DNA from: Scytonema sp. RU_4_4
GTDB lineage: Bacteria; Cyanobacteriota; Cyanobacteriia; Cyanobacteriales; Nostocaceae
Assembly: GCA_012031965.1 (NCBI GenBank)
Contig: JAAUSC010000056.1
Span: 1-35,678 of the forward strand
Direction of reading: 5' to 3'
Length of the DNA stretch: 35,678 nt
In this document: piece by piece, positions 1-9,315 of the stretch
Layout of the letters: each line of letters starts with the position of its first letter
How positions within the stretch are numbered: position 1 is the stretch's first letter
Made by a program: the position numbers and the translations under genes
Notes under the pieces: model-generated
Seen by the model: only the letters and a program-made list of their open reading frames with translations
What the model was told of the DNA's origin: nothing
The model's database searches: none

Positions 1-224
1 TAAACAAATGATAAAATCGTTCTGTGAAAACTCCAAAACAATACGGATACACTTACACACCCAGAGAATATAAAACAGTAGAAGCTTGAGACTGGTTAAA
101 GATTACAAAATATATATAACAAAACTAATCTAGTTTACTAGACTCAGGTTAAAAAACGTAATAGGATTCTGCACAATTCTCACTTGTGTTAATAGTCAAA
201 AATTATCGCAATTAGGGAGCGTAG

Positions 225-1273
<1,049 letters not shown>

Positions 1274-1289
1274 CACAAGCGATATTTAA

Positions 1290-1317
1290 ATATTGGGTTC
1301 TTTATAGAATCCAATAT
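1290..1317 (+). other. Hairpin between mreB and mreC
   Basis: A 12-bp stem (ATATTGGGTTCT / AGAATCCAATAT, one G-U pair) closes a 4-base loop in the 80-bp mreB-mreC gap. No T-run follows, so it is not a classical terminator. It could stabilise the mreB message or partly attenuate mreCD, which is inference only. Confidence 0.5.
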
Positions 1318-1353
1318 CTTATTAAGTTCTATTACAGCTAGAAAAGGTTTCTT

Positions 1354-2172
1354 ATGTTTACGGCACGTCGCTGGTGGGAGCGCAGAGGCTTACAAATAGG
1401 GTTGCTAGGTATAGTCATTGGTGGTGCTTGGGTCCTTCGACAGACTCAAGGAGCGCTTCTGTTTGAGATATATCAAGAAGTCACTCGTCCAATCCAAATG
1501 TTGCAGACACCACCTACTCAAGAAGATCGTCTTAAGGATGCTCGGTTTTGGGAACTGCAAACCCAGGTCGTAGAACTGGAAAGGCAAAATAAAAAGTTAA
1601 AAGAATTATTACGCTATGTGGAAAAAGAACCCCAGTCATCGCGCCCAATTCTCGCACAAGTGATCGCACGTGGTGCTGATAACTGGTGGCAACAAGTGAC
1701 TCTCAATCGTGGAAGCCTTGCAGGTCTTCAGGAAGGTTATGTTGTTAGGGCTGATGGTGGATTGGTGGGTCTAGTAGAAAGTGTGACTCCCAATACTAGC
1801 CGCGTGCTGTTAATTAGTGACCTCAAGAGTCAAGTTGGTGTTACAGTTAGTCGCACAGGGGCAAAGGGTGTTTTGCGAGGAGACTCCTCTGCTGAAGCAG
1901 TTCTGGAATTTTATGAAAAAGTCCCAAATGTTAAACCTGGAGACGTCGTTGCCACATCTACCTATAGTCAGAAGTTTCCTTCGGGATTGGCTGTGGGACG
2001 AGTGAAATCGCTGGATCTCAAGAAACTTCCAGCATCAGTGGCGAAAGTAGAATTTTTCCCGCCGATACGCTCTTTGGATTGGGTGACAGTATACCCTAAA
2101 CCAGAAAACCCGCAGTCAGAAAATATCGGTTCTGCAAATCAACAGCCAGAAAAATCAGAAAAATCTAATTAA
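1354..2172 (+). CDS. mreC: Rod-shape-determining protein MreC
   Basis: MreC is a bitopic inner-membrane protein that links MreB to periplasmic wall-synthesis enzymes. The 272-residue product has an N-terminal membrane segment (about residues 13-30), a coiled coil (about 55-92, charged, with ELERQNKKLKELL) and the beta-rich periplasmic domain with the family pattern VTLNRGSLAGLQEGYVV and GLVGLVESV...SRVLLISD. The C-terminal 25 residues are polar low-complexity (Asn/Gln/Ser/Glu). It follows mreB by 80 bp and is separated from mreD by only 3 bp, so mreC and mreD should be cotranscribed. Length and domain order are normal for cyanobacteria. Confidence 0.95.
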   Translation: MFTARRWWERRGLQIGLLGIVIGGAWVLRQTQGALLFEIYQEVTRPIQMLQTPPTQEDRLKDARFWELQTQVVELERQNKKLKELLRYVEKEPQSSRPILAQVIARGADNWWQQVTLNRGSLAGLQEGYVVRADGGLVGLVESVTPNTSRVLLISDLKSQVGVTVSRTGAKGVLRGDSSAEAVLEFYEKVPNVKPGDVVATSTYSQKFPSGLAVGRVKSLDLKKLPASVAKVEFFPPIRSLDWVTVYPKPENPQSENIGSANQQPEKSEKSN

Positions 2173-2175
2173 ACA

Positions 2176-2793
2176 ATGAGGATTCCTCGATTACATAACA
2201 GTAGGCAAAAAAAGCCAAAATCGCCAAGACGAAAATCCAAAATTCAAATTACCCCTCTTTCTCGTTGGCACCCGCGCTTACGTCTAATCACTGATTGGGC
2301 GATAATAATTGGCTCAGTGATGTTATGCTTACTGATGCTGCTAACTCGAGTTCCCGGTATGGAATTATTGGGAATAGGACCAAACTGGCCTGTGATTTGG
2401 GTGGTTGCTTGGAGTGTCAAGCGCACAGCATTTCAAGGTGCATTAGCTGGTGTTGTTTTAGGTCTACTGCAAGATGCTATGACATCACCTGAGCCGACTC
2501 ATGCTTTGAGTTTGGCGGTGGTAGGAAGTCTGACTGGTTTGCTACAGAAGCAGCGTTTCATACAAGAAGACTTTATTTCTATTGCCTTAATTGTGTTTGG
2601 TATGGCAGTCTGGTCAGAGACAATTTTTGCATCGCAGTTGATTTTAATGGGCGATCGCAATGCGGCAGATATCTGGGCATATTTCCAGAAAGTTGCTCTT
2701 GCTTCTGCTATTCTTAGTAGTCTCTGGGCACCAGTGGTTTATTTTCCCCTAAATCGTTGGTGGGAGCAGCTAAAATTAGCGGAACAGTCATAG
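2176..2793 (+). CDS. mreD: Rod-shape-determining protein MreD
   Basis: MreD is the polytopic membrane partner of MreC in the elongasome. The 205-residue product starts with a basic cytoplasmic stretch of about 35 residues and then has around five hydrophobic segments (for example SVMLCLLMLLTRV and GALAGVVLGLLQDAM, the latter typical of MreD). Its place 3 bp after mreC and its size agree with the family. It contains a HIP1 site (2651-2658). It is the last gene of the operon; a terminator lies about 170 bp downstream. Confidence 0.9.
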   Translation: MRIPRLHNSRQKKPKSPRRKSKIQITPLSRWHPRLRLITDWAIIIGSVMLCLLMLLTRVPGMELLGIGPNWPVIWVVAWSVKRTAFQGALAGVVLGLLQDAMTSPEPTHALSLAVVGSLTGLLQKQRFIQEDFISIALIVFGMAVWSETIFASQLILMGDRNAADIWAYFQKVALASAILSSLWAPVVYFPLNRWWEQLKLAEQS

Positions 2794-3141
2794 ATAATTC
2801 ACGTATCATCGAAGTTCTGCTCTCTTGGAAAGCTTGGCACCCTTATGGGAAGCCGCTCTTGCGTCTACAGATTTCTTTCAAAATTCAAAATGTTCTAACC
2901 AAGAACAAAGTGCGGAGTGTGGATAATCTGGGTTAAAACCCCACCGAAGGAGTGAGGAGTGAGGAGTGAGGATTTACATCAGTTGATCCTCACTCCTAAA
3001 TTTTTTTGAAATCTAGGCATCCTTATAGACAGATCAATTCAAGCTAAAGTTAATTCATCAGTGCTGAGAAACCACTGCGCCTTTGGCGGTTTTCCTCGTA
3101 GAGTAGTAGTGGCATTCTTGAGTTCTGAGTTGCTAAAAATT
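2794..3141. other. Intergenic region mreD-ribD
   Basis: No gene is seen. The stretch holds a tandem GTGAGGA repeat (about 2951-2972) that feeds into the terminator at 2962-3007. Between 3061 and 3141 the ribD frame is open from a GTG, but this part does not resemble RibD and is probably untranslated leader. Confidence 0.6.
2962..3007 (+). terminator. Rho-independent terminator after mreBCD
   Basis: A perfect 12-bp stem AGGAGTGAGGAT (2962-2973) / ATCCTCACTCCT (2986-2997) with a 12-base loop is followed by AAA and seven T's (3001-3007). It suits the end of the mre transcript. The left arm is built from a 7-bp tandem repeat (GTGAGGA), so a repetitive element seems to supply the terminator. Confidence 0.8.
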
Positions 3142-4320
3142 ATGGATAATTTGCCAATGGTCGCTCAACCAGATGCTTTTATCGTGAGGTCAGAATTTCA
3201 GGATGATTCAAACCCAAAGCAAACAGTAGGAACTGACTTTGATCGCGCTATGATGCGGCGGTGTATAGAACTCGCCCGTCACGCTTTAGGACGCACTTCC
3301 CCAAACCCAATGGTGGGAGCGGTGATTGTCAAAGATGGCGAGATTATTGGGGAAGGGTTTCATCCGCGTGCAGGTGAGCCGCATGCAGAAGTTTTTGCCC
3401 TGAAAGCAGCAGGTGAAAATGCTCGTGGAGCAACCATTTACGTTAGTTTGGAACCTTGTAATCACTACGGGCGTACCCCCCCTTGTTCAGAAGCGTTGAT
3501 AGCCGCTGGAGTCGCCAAGGTGGTCGTGGGGATGGTTGATCCCAATCCACTTGTTGCTGGTAGTGGTATCACCCGTCTAGGGGCTGCAGGGATAGAAGTG
3601 TTGGTAGGAGTGGAAGAACAAGCTTGTAAAAAGCTAAACGAAGGTTTTATCTATCGCATTCTCCATCATCGACCTTTTGGTATTTTAAAATATGCCATGA
3701 CTTTAGATGGCAAAATTGCGACGACGACTGGTCATAGTGCTTGGGTGACAAATAAGGATGCCCGCAGTGAAGTTCATCAACTGCGAGCAGCTTGCGATGC
3801 GGTGATTGTGGGTGGAAATACAATCAGACAGGATAATCCTTATTTGACCAGCCATCGGGAAGGGGTACATAATCCCCTACGGGTTGTCATGAGCCGCAGT
3901 CTGGATTTGCCTCAAAAAGCTCATCTATGGGAAACCGCAGAAGCTCCTACTTTGGTTTTTACAGAAAAAGGAGCTAACGCCGATTTTCAAGAACTGTTGC
4001 GCAAACAAGGGGTGGAAGTCGTGGAATTAACACCACTCACACCAGATAAAGTGATGCTGTACTTATACGAGCGGGGATTTTGCAGCGTGTTATGGGAATG
4101 TGGTGGTGTCTTAGCTGCTGGTGCGATCGCCCAAGGAGCAGTGCAAAAAGTTTTTGCCTTTATTGCTCCTAAAATCGTTGGTGGTGTTCATGCTCCTACA
4201 CCTGTGGGTGACTTAGGTTTTACTAGTATGACTGAGGCGCTATCCTTGGAACGTGTGGAGATACGGGTAGTTGGTTCTGACTGTTTGGTAGAGGGTTATT
4301 TGCCGAGTCATAAGTCATGA
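3142..4320 (+). CDS. ribD: Bifunctional riboflavin biosynthesis deaminase/reductase RibD
   Basis: RibD carries out two early steps of riboflavin synthesis: deamination of the pyrimidine ring of diaminohydroxyphosphoribosylamino-pyrimidine, then NADPH-dependent reduction of the ribosyl side chain. The N-terminal cytidine-deaminase-type domain has the zinc ligands HAE and EPCNHYGRTPPC. The C-terminal reductase domain begins near RPFGILKYAMTLDGKIAT and contains VTNKDAR and the GGNTIRQDNPYLTSR-like segment (here TSHR). I chose the ATG at 3142 (392 residues) because the 27 residues encoded upstream from the GTG at 3061 look non-homologous; 3157 is also possible. The last codons run into a 7-bp AGTCATG repeat. 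It stands alone after the mre terminator. Confidence 0.93.
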   Translation: MDNLPMVAQPDAFIVRSEFQDDSNPKQTVGTDFDRAMMRRCIELARHALGRTSPNPMVGAVIVKDGEIIGEGFHPRAGEPHAEVFALKAAGENARGATIYVSLEPCNHYGRTPPCSEALIAAGVAKVVVGMVDPNPLVAGSGITRLGAAGIEVLVGVEEQACKKLNEGFIYRILHHRPFGILKYAMTLDGKIATTTGHSAWVTNKDARSEVHQLRAACDAVIVGGNTIRQDNPYLTSHREGVHNPLRVVMSRSLDLPQKAHLWETAEAPTLVFTEKGANADFQELLRKQGVEVVELTPLTPDKVMLYLYERGFCSVLWECGGVLAAGAIAQGAVQKVFAFIAPKIVGGVHAPTPVGDLGFTSMTEALSLERVEIRVVGSDCLVEGYLPSHKS

Positions 4321-4340
4321 GTCATGAGTTATTGGTTATG
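4306..4340 (+). repeat. 7-bp STRR-type repeat at the ribD 3' end
   Basis: Degenerate tandem heptamers (AGTCATA, AGTCATG, AGTCATG, AGTTATT, GGTTATG) run through the ribD stop codon. Heptameric STRR sequences are known from heterocystous cyanobacteria. Here the repeat supplies the last residues of the protein. Confidence 0.65.
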
Positions 4341-4365
4341 ACTTTTGACTCGTGAGCTTTGACTT

Positions 4366-4584
4366 TTAGGAATACTGGCGTTCTTGGGCAAGATCACGGA
4401 TTAGCGCCAGTCGGGATTGAACGTAGTCACTGAGGAAATCAGTTTCACGACAATCTAGTAAGGCTTGGGTTTTGATTTGTTTAACCAACCACTGTACCAA
4501 ACTAGCATCATCGAGCTGCAATAGCGTCTTAGCTTGTGTAGTTTCCACTACAGACCAAAGCTGACGCATAATCTTAGGAGTCAT
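4366..4584 (-). CDS. Small conserved cyanobacterial protein of unknown function
   Basis: A 72-residue soluble, mostly helical protein (TPKIMRQLWSVVETTQ...). I do not recognise a named domain, but the sequence has the feel of a conserved cyanobacterial hypothetical, with the pattern LLxLDDASLVQWLVxQ and a C-terminal SDYVQSRLALIRDLAQ helix. The frame is open up to 4671, but the ATG at 4584 is preceded by GGAGG (4589-4593) with a 4-base spacer, so I take the shorter form. It converges on ribD. Function unknown. Confidence 0.7.
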   Translation of the reverse strand: MTPKIMRQLWSVVETTQAKTLLQLDDASLVQWLVKQIKTQALLDCRETDFLSDYVQSRLALIRDLAQERQYS

Positions 4585-5022
4585 CAGACCTCCATGAAAC
4601 ATTAGCCTAGCTGTTTTCAGGATACACAATTGGGGTAGTGGCTTCCGGTCTGAATGTAGAGGCTGACACAAGTGTTATTAAAAACTTCATATATCGAGTT
4701 ATAAGTTGATAATGATTAAGGATTAGGAATTTAAAGCAATACATGAACAAAAATTAATATTGTTGTGCGCTGCATGAGTCTTGACTTTTTGCTTGTGTTA
4801 TTCTCTGTCTCAACGTCTACCCGTAGTTAAGTCTGTTGCCTTTTCATATTTTAGAGACTGTTTGTAAATACTTGTTCAGCACACAATCAATTTTTTTAAT
4901 TGAGTAGTGTGAACCAAATACACTGATTGCTCAGTTCGAGAAACTTAGTTTTTCAAACGTTTACTTTTGTTTACAAATAACCTCTGAGAGCAGAGATATT
5001 CTAAAAAAGAATGTAAATTTAT
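4585..5022. other. AT-rich intergenic region
   Basis: About 440 bp between two divergently read genes, AT-rich, with no convincing ORF. Promoters for both flanking genes must lie here, but no clear -35/-10 pair could be fixed by eye. Confidence 0.5.
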
Positions 5023-5610
5023 ATGACAGCAGCACAGGAGGAGATGGAGGGGGAGATTAGGATAACACTCGTGAATGGGTGGGGAGTGCCAATTCGAGTG
5101 TTGAGTTTAGATGATGTGAAGATTAGGCAAGAAATCAAAGGCGCATTGAGAATTATTGAAGAATATCAGCACGAAACTTTTGTAAGTCAGACAATAACCT
5201 CCGCACAAGAGTTACAGAAGAGTGTTTCAGTAGAAGAGAATCAGGAAATTGTAGAGTCAGAAGAAATCATAGAAGAACTAGAAGCTAGCGTTTCTAGTGA
5301 AAGCTCTGAAGAACTGTTTAATCAAGAAAATTTCATGCAACCGTTGTACGGTCTGCCATCCTTGAACCTGGCGATCGCCCGCCTTCCCAACACTACCACT
5401 GATAGTTTCGCCATTTGGGTGGTAAACGCTCCCTATCCCAGTGGCTATGTTCTACGTGATTGTGTGTGGCTTCCAGATCTAACTCAAACATGGGTTGAGT
5501 GGCAGAAAGTGTTTGCTGGTCATAGCCGGTTGGATATTTCCCCAGGACTAACGCCCAAAGAGCCAAACTCCCAGTTCTCTACCTGCATCCAGACTACAAT
5601 GGTGAACTGA
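5023..5610 (+). CDS. N-terminal part of a probable FHA-domain protein (frame lost near its 3' end)
   Basis: A 195-residue ORF: N-terminal EIRITLVNGWGVPIRV segment, a Glu/Ser-rich linker (about 60-100), then a compact domain with the pattern FAIWVVNAPYPSGYVLRDC and VWLPDLTQTWVEWQKVF. From memory, not checked, that last pattern resembles leader modules of some Nostocales CHAT proteins. In this frame it ends in an unrelated tail (NSQFSTCIQTTMVN). The other frame over the same bases reads LPVLYLHPDYNGELIKSFDEG and runs without a stop into the FHA ORF at 5649. One extra A in the AAA at 5565-5567 would join both parts (KEPKLPVLYLHP). I therefore think 5023-6020 is one gene with a deletion or sequence error. 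Confidence 0.65.
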   Translation: MTAAQEEMEGEIRITLVNGWGVPIRVLSLDDVKIRQEIKGALRIIEEYQHETFVSQTITSAQELQKSVSVEENQEIVESEEIIEELEASVSSESSEELFNQENFMQPLYGLPSLNLAIARLPNTTTDSFAIWVVNAPYPSGYVLRDCVWLPDLTQTWVEWQKVFAGHSRLDISPGLTPKEPNSQFSTCIQTTMVN

Positions 5611-5648
5611 TAAAAAGCTTTGATGAAGGGGTAACAGAACTCCCAGAA

Positions 5649-6020
5649 ATGTTTATTCCTGGGATAACTTCTTTGCTTCCCAATGCTTACTTGCGATCGC
5701 TCTCAGCAGAAGGCAAAACCCTGCAACTGCGAGCAGGAGTCACTCGTATCGGGCGTACGTCAGATAATGATATTGTGATTCCAGAGCCATCGCTTTCAAG
5801 ACGCCATGCCGAAATCTTATGTCGAAATACTCTGACACAAGGTACTACAGTACGAACTTATTACCTGCAAGATTTGTCCACTTACGGTACAACCTGGGTT
5901 TTCCGTGCTAATGTTTGGCAACAAATCCACCGCCAAGAAATCCCCCTAGAATCAGGAATGAAGTTAAAGTTTGGCAGTACGAGAAGTCAGACTTGGGAGT
6001 TCATTCTTGAAGATTCATGA
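5649..6020 (+). CDS. FHA-domain protein (C-terminal part of the split gene)
   Basis: FHA domains bind phosphothreonine peptides, commonly in Ser/Thr kinase signalling. The 123-residue ORF has the hallmark order TRIGRTSDNDIVI, SLSRRHAEI and LQDLSTYGTTW; the usual Asn of the NGT loop is replaced by Tyr. The ATG at 5649 is probably internal, because the frame is open from 5526 and the upstream sequence (HPDYNGELIKSFDEG) looks coding and continues the preceding ORF. The C-terminal WEFIL strand closes the domain. Confidence 0.8.
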   Translation: MFIPGITSLLPNAYLRSLSAEGKTLQLRAGVTRIGRTSDNDIVIPEPSLSRRHAEILCRNTLTQGTTVRTYYLQDLSTYGTTWVFRANVWQQIHRQEIPLESGMKLKFGSTRSQTWEFILEDS

Positions 6021-6351
6021 TTAACCAAGTTTCGTTCTTATACGCGCATTGCATTGGTTGTAGACCTAGAGCTTGATGTAGAGTCATACTGAGAAACCAA
6101 GTTTCGTTCTTATACGCGCGTTGCATTCATGACTTACACCTCACCCCGCCCTATGCCTAACGGCACGCTACGCTATCGGGCACCCCTCTCCTTACTAAGG
6201 AGAGGGGATAGGGGTGAGGTGATTGAGCCGCAACTTGGTATTAGTCAGCTTTTCGCTAGTTCCCACTCAGGTATGATGAGCAATCAGCCTGTAAACTGAC
6301 AGAATCGCACTATATGGCGTGATAATAAAGCCATGCAAAGGATGAGGGGGC
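6021..6351. other. Repeat-filled intergenic region
   Basis: No gene. It contains a 33-bp direct repeat (6023-6055 and 6095-6127, one mismatch) and the large palindromic element at 6115-6221. The remainder up to the tspO start has no clear structure; AGGATGAGGGGG just before 6352 is a likely ribosome-binding site. Confidence 0.6.
6115..6221. repeat. MITE-like palindromic element, copy 1
   Basis: Outer arms CACCTCACCCC (6137-6147) and GGGGTGAGGTG (6211-6221) are perfectly complementary. Inside is a near-perfect cruciform, CCCCTCTCCTTA (6183-6194) / TAAGGAGAGGGG (6196-6207), with a single-base loop. A 27-bp lead-in (6121-6147) recurs exactly at 14497-14523. No ORF or transposase. It looks like a non-autonomous dispersed repeat. 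Confidence 0.7.
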
Positions 6352-6825
6352 ATGATTAAATCTTGGATGGTGATTGGGGGAGTCGCTTTTGTAGTAGCGT
6401 TAGGTGCTAATGTTATTACTCCAGGCGATCGCAAATGGTTCAAACGTCTGCAAAGACCGAGATGGCTCACTTTTGAAGCAGCGATTCCAGTTATTTGGAC
6501 TATTATATTTATTTGCGCCGCTTGGTCTGCTTATATAGTTTGGGAACAGAACCCAGGAACCACCATAACTTGGGTGCGAATGGGATTATACCTACTTCTG
6601 GAAATTCTGACTATTGCGTACACCCCTGTCATGTTCCGTCTTCGCAGTCTTAAGACCGGTACCATTATTGGCGGATTGGGTTTTATTGTAGGCATTATAT
6701 TAACACTTGCAGTCTTACCTGTTTCGCTTTGGGCAGCGTTACTCCTTGTTCCTTACTTGCTTTGGAGTCCGATAGGGACATACACCACTTGGGCAATGAT
6801 TCGACTTAATCCTCAAGATGCTTAA
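6352..6825 (+). CDS. TspO/MBR-family membrane protein, copy 1
   Basis: TspO proteins are five-helix membrane proteins that bind tetrapyrroles and take part in stress responses. This 157-residue product has five hydrophobic segments, the family PRWLTFEAAIPVIWT pattern after helix 1 (Pro, Trp, Phe, Pro, Trp spacing) and the C-terminal LVPYLLWSPIGTYTTW...RLN helix. It lacks a clear LNLLWS motif in the third helix, so it is a divergent cyanobacterial branch. The ATG at 6352 follows a purine-rich site. The next gene (6998) is a clear paralogue. Confidence 0.82.
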   Translation: MIKSWMVIGGVAFVVALGANVITPGDRKWFKRLQRPRWLTFEAAIPVIWTIIFICAAWSAYIVWEQNPGTTITWVRMGLYLLLEILTIAYTPVMFRLRSLKTGTIIGGLGFIVGIILTLAVLPVSLWAALLLVPYLLWSPIGTYTTWAMIRLNPQDA

Positions 6826-6826
6826 A

Positions 6827-6901
6827 ACAGTCAACAGTTAACAGTCAACAGTGACCAGTTTTATGATGGTTGTTAACTGATAACTGATAACTGATAACTG
6901 G
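6827..6901 (+). repeat. STRR-type heptamer repeats
   Basis: Between the two tspO-like genes, units related to CAGTCAA/CAGTTAA are followed by three to four units of TAACTGA (6872-6901). Such heptamer arrays are typical of heterocystous cyanobacteria. A similar TAACTGA array lies near 31212. Confidence 0.7.
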
Positions 6902-6997
6902 TTTAAATATTCAAACCTATGGTTGATTAAACTCAGATCCCAAATTGCCACAATTGCCTTAAAGAGATTGACAAAATTATCAAAAAGTGCATTCACT

Positions 6998-7471
6998 ATG
7001 ATTCAATCTTGGATGGTAATTGGGGCTGTCACTTTTGTGATTGCAGTTGGTAGTTTTTTCATCACGCCTCGTGATGTTAAGTGGTTTGCACAGTTAACTC
7101 GCCCCCGGTGGCTGGTTTTTGAGCCGCTTATTCCGTTTATTTGGACTGCTATCTTTGTTTGCGGTGCAGCTTCTGCCAATATTGTTTGGCAAAAAAATCC
7201 AGGAAGTTTGACAACCTGGGTGCTAATGGGTTTATATCTTCTGCTAGAAATTATTACTATCTCCTACATCCCGGTTATGTTAAGGTGGCGCAGCCTTAGA
7301 GTTGGGGAGGTTCTTGGATCAGTCGGAGTTATCTTAGGTGTGCTGCTGACACTTTCTGTTTTACCAATTTCTAAATTTGCAGCGCTGCTACTTGTTCCTT
7401 ATCTGGTGTGGAGTCCAGTGGGAACCTACACGACTGAGGAATTAATTCAGCTCAATCCTCAAGATGCATAA
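6998..7471 (+). CDS. TspO/MBR-family membrane protein, copy 2
   Basis: 157 residues from the ATG at 6998, colinear with copy 1 without gaps (MIQSWMVIG versus MIKSWMVIG; both end LNPQDA). It has the same five membrane segments and the PRWLVFEPLIPFIWT and LVPYLVWSPVGTYTT patterns. An open extension to 6923 adds a basic stretch of 25 residues absent from copy 1, so I prefer 6998. The C-terminal helix reads TTEELIQLN rather than TTWAMIRLN, a divergence at a position normally hydrophobic. The pair is a tandem duplication, possibly with separate roles. It ends 10 bp from the convergent peptidase gene. Confidence 0.8.
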   Translation: MIQSWMVIGAVTFVIAVGSFFITPRDVKWFAQLTRPRWLVFEPLIPFIWTAIFVCGAASANIVWQKNPGSLTTWVLMGLYLLLEIITISYIPVMLRWRSLRVGEVLGSVGVILGVLLTLSVLPISKFAALLLVPYLVWSPVGTYTTEELIQLNPQDA

Positions 7472-7481
7472 GCGCTTCATA

Positions 7482-8189
7482 CTATACAACGCGTCCGTAG
7501 CGTGCAATCACGGGATGAGTTGGATTGGTTTCGTTATTCAGCCAAGCCCACATTTGATCGCCTAAGGAAAAATGCCACCATTCTCTAGGATTACGTTGAA
7601 ATCCAGCTTTTTCCATAACATTGCACAATAGCTGGCGGTTGGTATGATGTTGTTGCGCTAGTGGATCAGAAGAATTGGCAAAGTAGTCTGGATGCGATCG
7701 CTCTGACATTTCATCTATGGGCGAACCCATCTCTACAATTTCCCCCGCATCATCTACCAGTGTCACATCCACCGCAGCGCCTGTACTGTGAGGAGGCGGT
7801 GTTTTTTCATCCAAACTCGGTTCAGCCCAAATTTTATAAACTTCTTCCCAGATAGCTTGGCTTTTGTCTGGTGATAACTCAGCCTCAGTCAGTCCCGCCA
7901 TTTGCAAAGCTTCGCCAAAAGCATAATTCACCATAAACTTTTGCACAGCGACAGGGCGATAGGCATCAAAGATTTGGAGATTCCAGTCAGGATGTAGCAG
8001 TTGGAGATTTTCTTGAGCTGCTATGAGGCTGTCAACGACGCTTTGGCGGAGAAAATAAGGAGAGCGATCGCCATAAGGCGCACCCAATTTTTCATAGGGA
8101 TGAGGAGATTCCACCGCGAACAGTTCCAAAGGAATCTCTACTAACGGTTCACCACACTCGACGATTGGTATTTTATGATAAGGTCTCAT
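7482..8189 (-). CDS. D-alanyl-D-alanine dipeptidase family (peptidase M15, VanX/DdpX-like)
   Basis: VanX-type enzymes are zinc dipeptidases that hydrolyse D-Ala-D-Ala. The product (235 residues from the ATG at 8189) contains LQIFDAYRP (the conserved Arg), the zinc motif [11 protein letters not shown] (His and Asp ligands) and the catalytic Glu and third ligand in EWWHFS, in the correct order. There is no signal peptide, so it should be cytoplasmic, and there are no vanH or vanA partners here; cell-wall dipeptide recycling is more likely than vancomycin resistance. The start overlaps the yidD stop as ATGA (8186-8189), which supports both the start choice and translational coupling. Confidence 0.88.
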   Translation of the reverse strand: MRPYHKIPIVECGEPLVEIPLELFAVESPHPYEKLGAPYGDRSPYFLRQSVVDSLIAAQENLQLLHPDWNLQIFDAYRPVAVQKFMVNYAFGEALQMAGLTEAELSPDKSQAIWEEVYKIWAEPSLDEKTPPPHSTGAAVDVTLVDDAGEIVEMGSPIDEMSERSHPDYFANSSDPLAQQHHTNRQLLCNVMEKAGFQRNPREWWHFSLGDQMWAWLNNETNPTHPVIARYGRVV

Positions 8190-8446
8190 TCGTGATGTTG
8201 ACAGCAAGATGACTGTTTTGTTGCATTTCCTAACGCTTCTGGTACTGGATCATAACCTCCCGGATGAAAGGGATGACACCGCAAGATACGCCGAATTGCT
8301 AACCAACTACCGCGCCAGACTCCAAAACGTTCAATTGCTTGGATAGCATACATTGAACAAGTTGGTTGAAAACGACAAGTCGGAAGAAACAGCGGCGAGA
8401 TAAACATTCGGTAGAAGCGAATCAGCAAAATCAATAATAGTTTCAT
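8186..8446 (-). CDS. yidD: Membrane protein insertion efficiency factor YidD
   Basis: YidD is a small membrane-associated protein that helps YidC-dependent insertion. The 86-residue product shows the full signature: [20 protein letters not shown], the [13 protein letters not shown] segment, and [13 protein letters not shown]. The C-terminal tail is Cys/His-rich (SSCCQHHE). A GTG three codons upstream (8455) is also possible. It is usually found beside rnpA and yidC; here it is instead coupled by a 4-bp overlap to the dipeptidase gene, an unusual neighbour. Confidence 0.93.
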   Translation of the reverse strand: MKLLLILLIRFYRMFISPLFLPTCRFQPTCSMYAIQAIERFGVWRGSWLAIRRILRCHPFHPGGYDPVPEALGNATKQSSCCQHHE

Positions 8447-9216
8447 TGCTGTCACGAAAATCTAATAAAGTGGTATCAAGGGCTATAATTTTCTATTTTG
8501 TGGCATCATTGCTGAGTTCATTTCTTGATTTAGGGTCTATTTCCTCTTTGTGGCTGCAAATTGCTGTCGTTGCAATTTGGGTCTTATTTGTGCTTTTTAT
8601 TGCAGGAGTGGTCAATCGCTTCTCTAGTAAAGATCCAGAGATTGTACGGAAGATAGTTCACATTGGCACAGGTAATGTGATTCTGCTAGCTTGGTGGCTA
8701 GATATCCCCCCAATTGTAGGCATTACAGCTTCAATTCTAGCGAGTGCAGTGACCTTATTGTCCTACCGATTTCCTATTCTCCCTGGTATTAATAGTGTTG
8801 GACGCAAAAGTTTCGGGACATTTTTTTATGCTGTTAGTATTGGTGTTTTAATCACCTGCTTCTGGACACTGCAACAACCTCAGTATGCTGTACTAGGAAT
8901 TTTAGTGATGACGTGGGGAGATGGACTAGCAGCTTTGGTTGGACAGAAATTTGGACAACATAAATACAAGGTTTTTGGCAGAGAAAAAAGTTGGGAAGGT
9001 TCCCTGACAATGACTGTCGTTAGTTTTTTTATCAATAGTTTGATTTTAGTGAGTGTACAAGGGAACTTTTGGCAAACTTGGTTGATATCTTTGACGGTTG
9101 CTCTAGTCGCTAGTGCTTTAGAAGTTGTTTCGTTTCTTGGTATTGATAATTTGACGGTTCCTTTAGGTAGTGCTGCACTGGCTTATGTTCTAAGCCAGTT
9201 ACTAGGAAATGGGTAA
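8446..9216 (+). CDS. Phytol/polyprenol kinase family membrane protein (VTE5-like)
   Basis: Members of this family phosphorylate phytol or dolichol with CTP; in cyanobacteria and plants the VTE5 type feeds chlorophyll-derived phytol back to tocopherol. The 256-residue product has about six membrane segments, the [10 protein letters not shown] motif after the second helix, and the nucleotide-binding pattern [14 protein letters not shown]...KSWEGSL, all diagnostic. The frame opens with TTG at 8446, which touches the divergent yidD start, so the real start is more probably GTG 8470. The last bases of the gene are part of the 49-bp repeat found again at 10041-10089. Confidence 0.85.
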   Translation: MLSRKSNKVVSRAIIFYFVASLLSSFLDLGSISSLWLQIAVVAIWVLFVLFIAGVVNRFSSKDPEIVRKIVHIGTGNVILLAWWLDIPPIVGITASILASAVTLLSYRFPILPGINSVGRKSFGTFFYAVSIGVLITCFWTLQQPQYAVLGILVMTWGDGLAALVGQKFGQHKYKVFGREKSWEGSLTMTVVSFFINSLILVSVQGNFWQTWLISLTVALVASALEVVSFLGIDNLTVPLGSAALAYVLSQLLGNG

Positions 9217-9225
9217 TTAAAAGCC
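9177..9225 (+). repeat. 49-bp repeat flanking the TA module, left copy
   Basis: Runs from the last codons of the kinase gene through its stop (9214-9216) to AAGCC. It contains the dyad CTGGCTTA-TGTTC-TAAGCCAG. The right copy is identical except that the 5-base loop is inverted (GAACA). The 35 bp at 9191-9225 match exactly. Confidence 0.85.
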
Positions 9226-9315
9226 TTGTCATTACGCACATTTTTGGAATCACAGGTAAACTGTGTGTATGATCCCGATATTTTTGGCTCTACCGTTCCT
9301 GCTGATAACTTGAGA

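Noticed and set aside
7482-8189. Vancomycin-resistance function for the VanX-like gene
   Set aside because: No vanH, vanA or regulatory genes nearby; a chromosomal housekeeping role is more likely.
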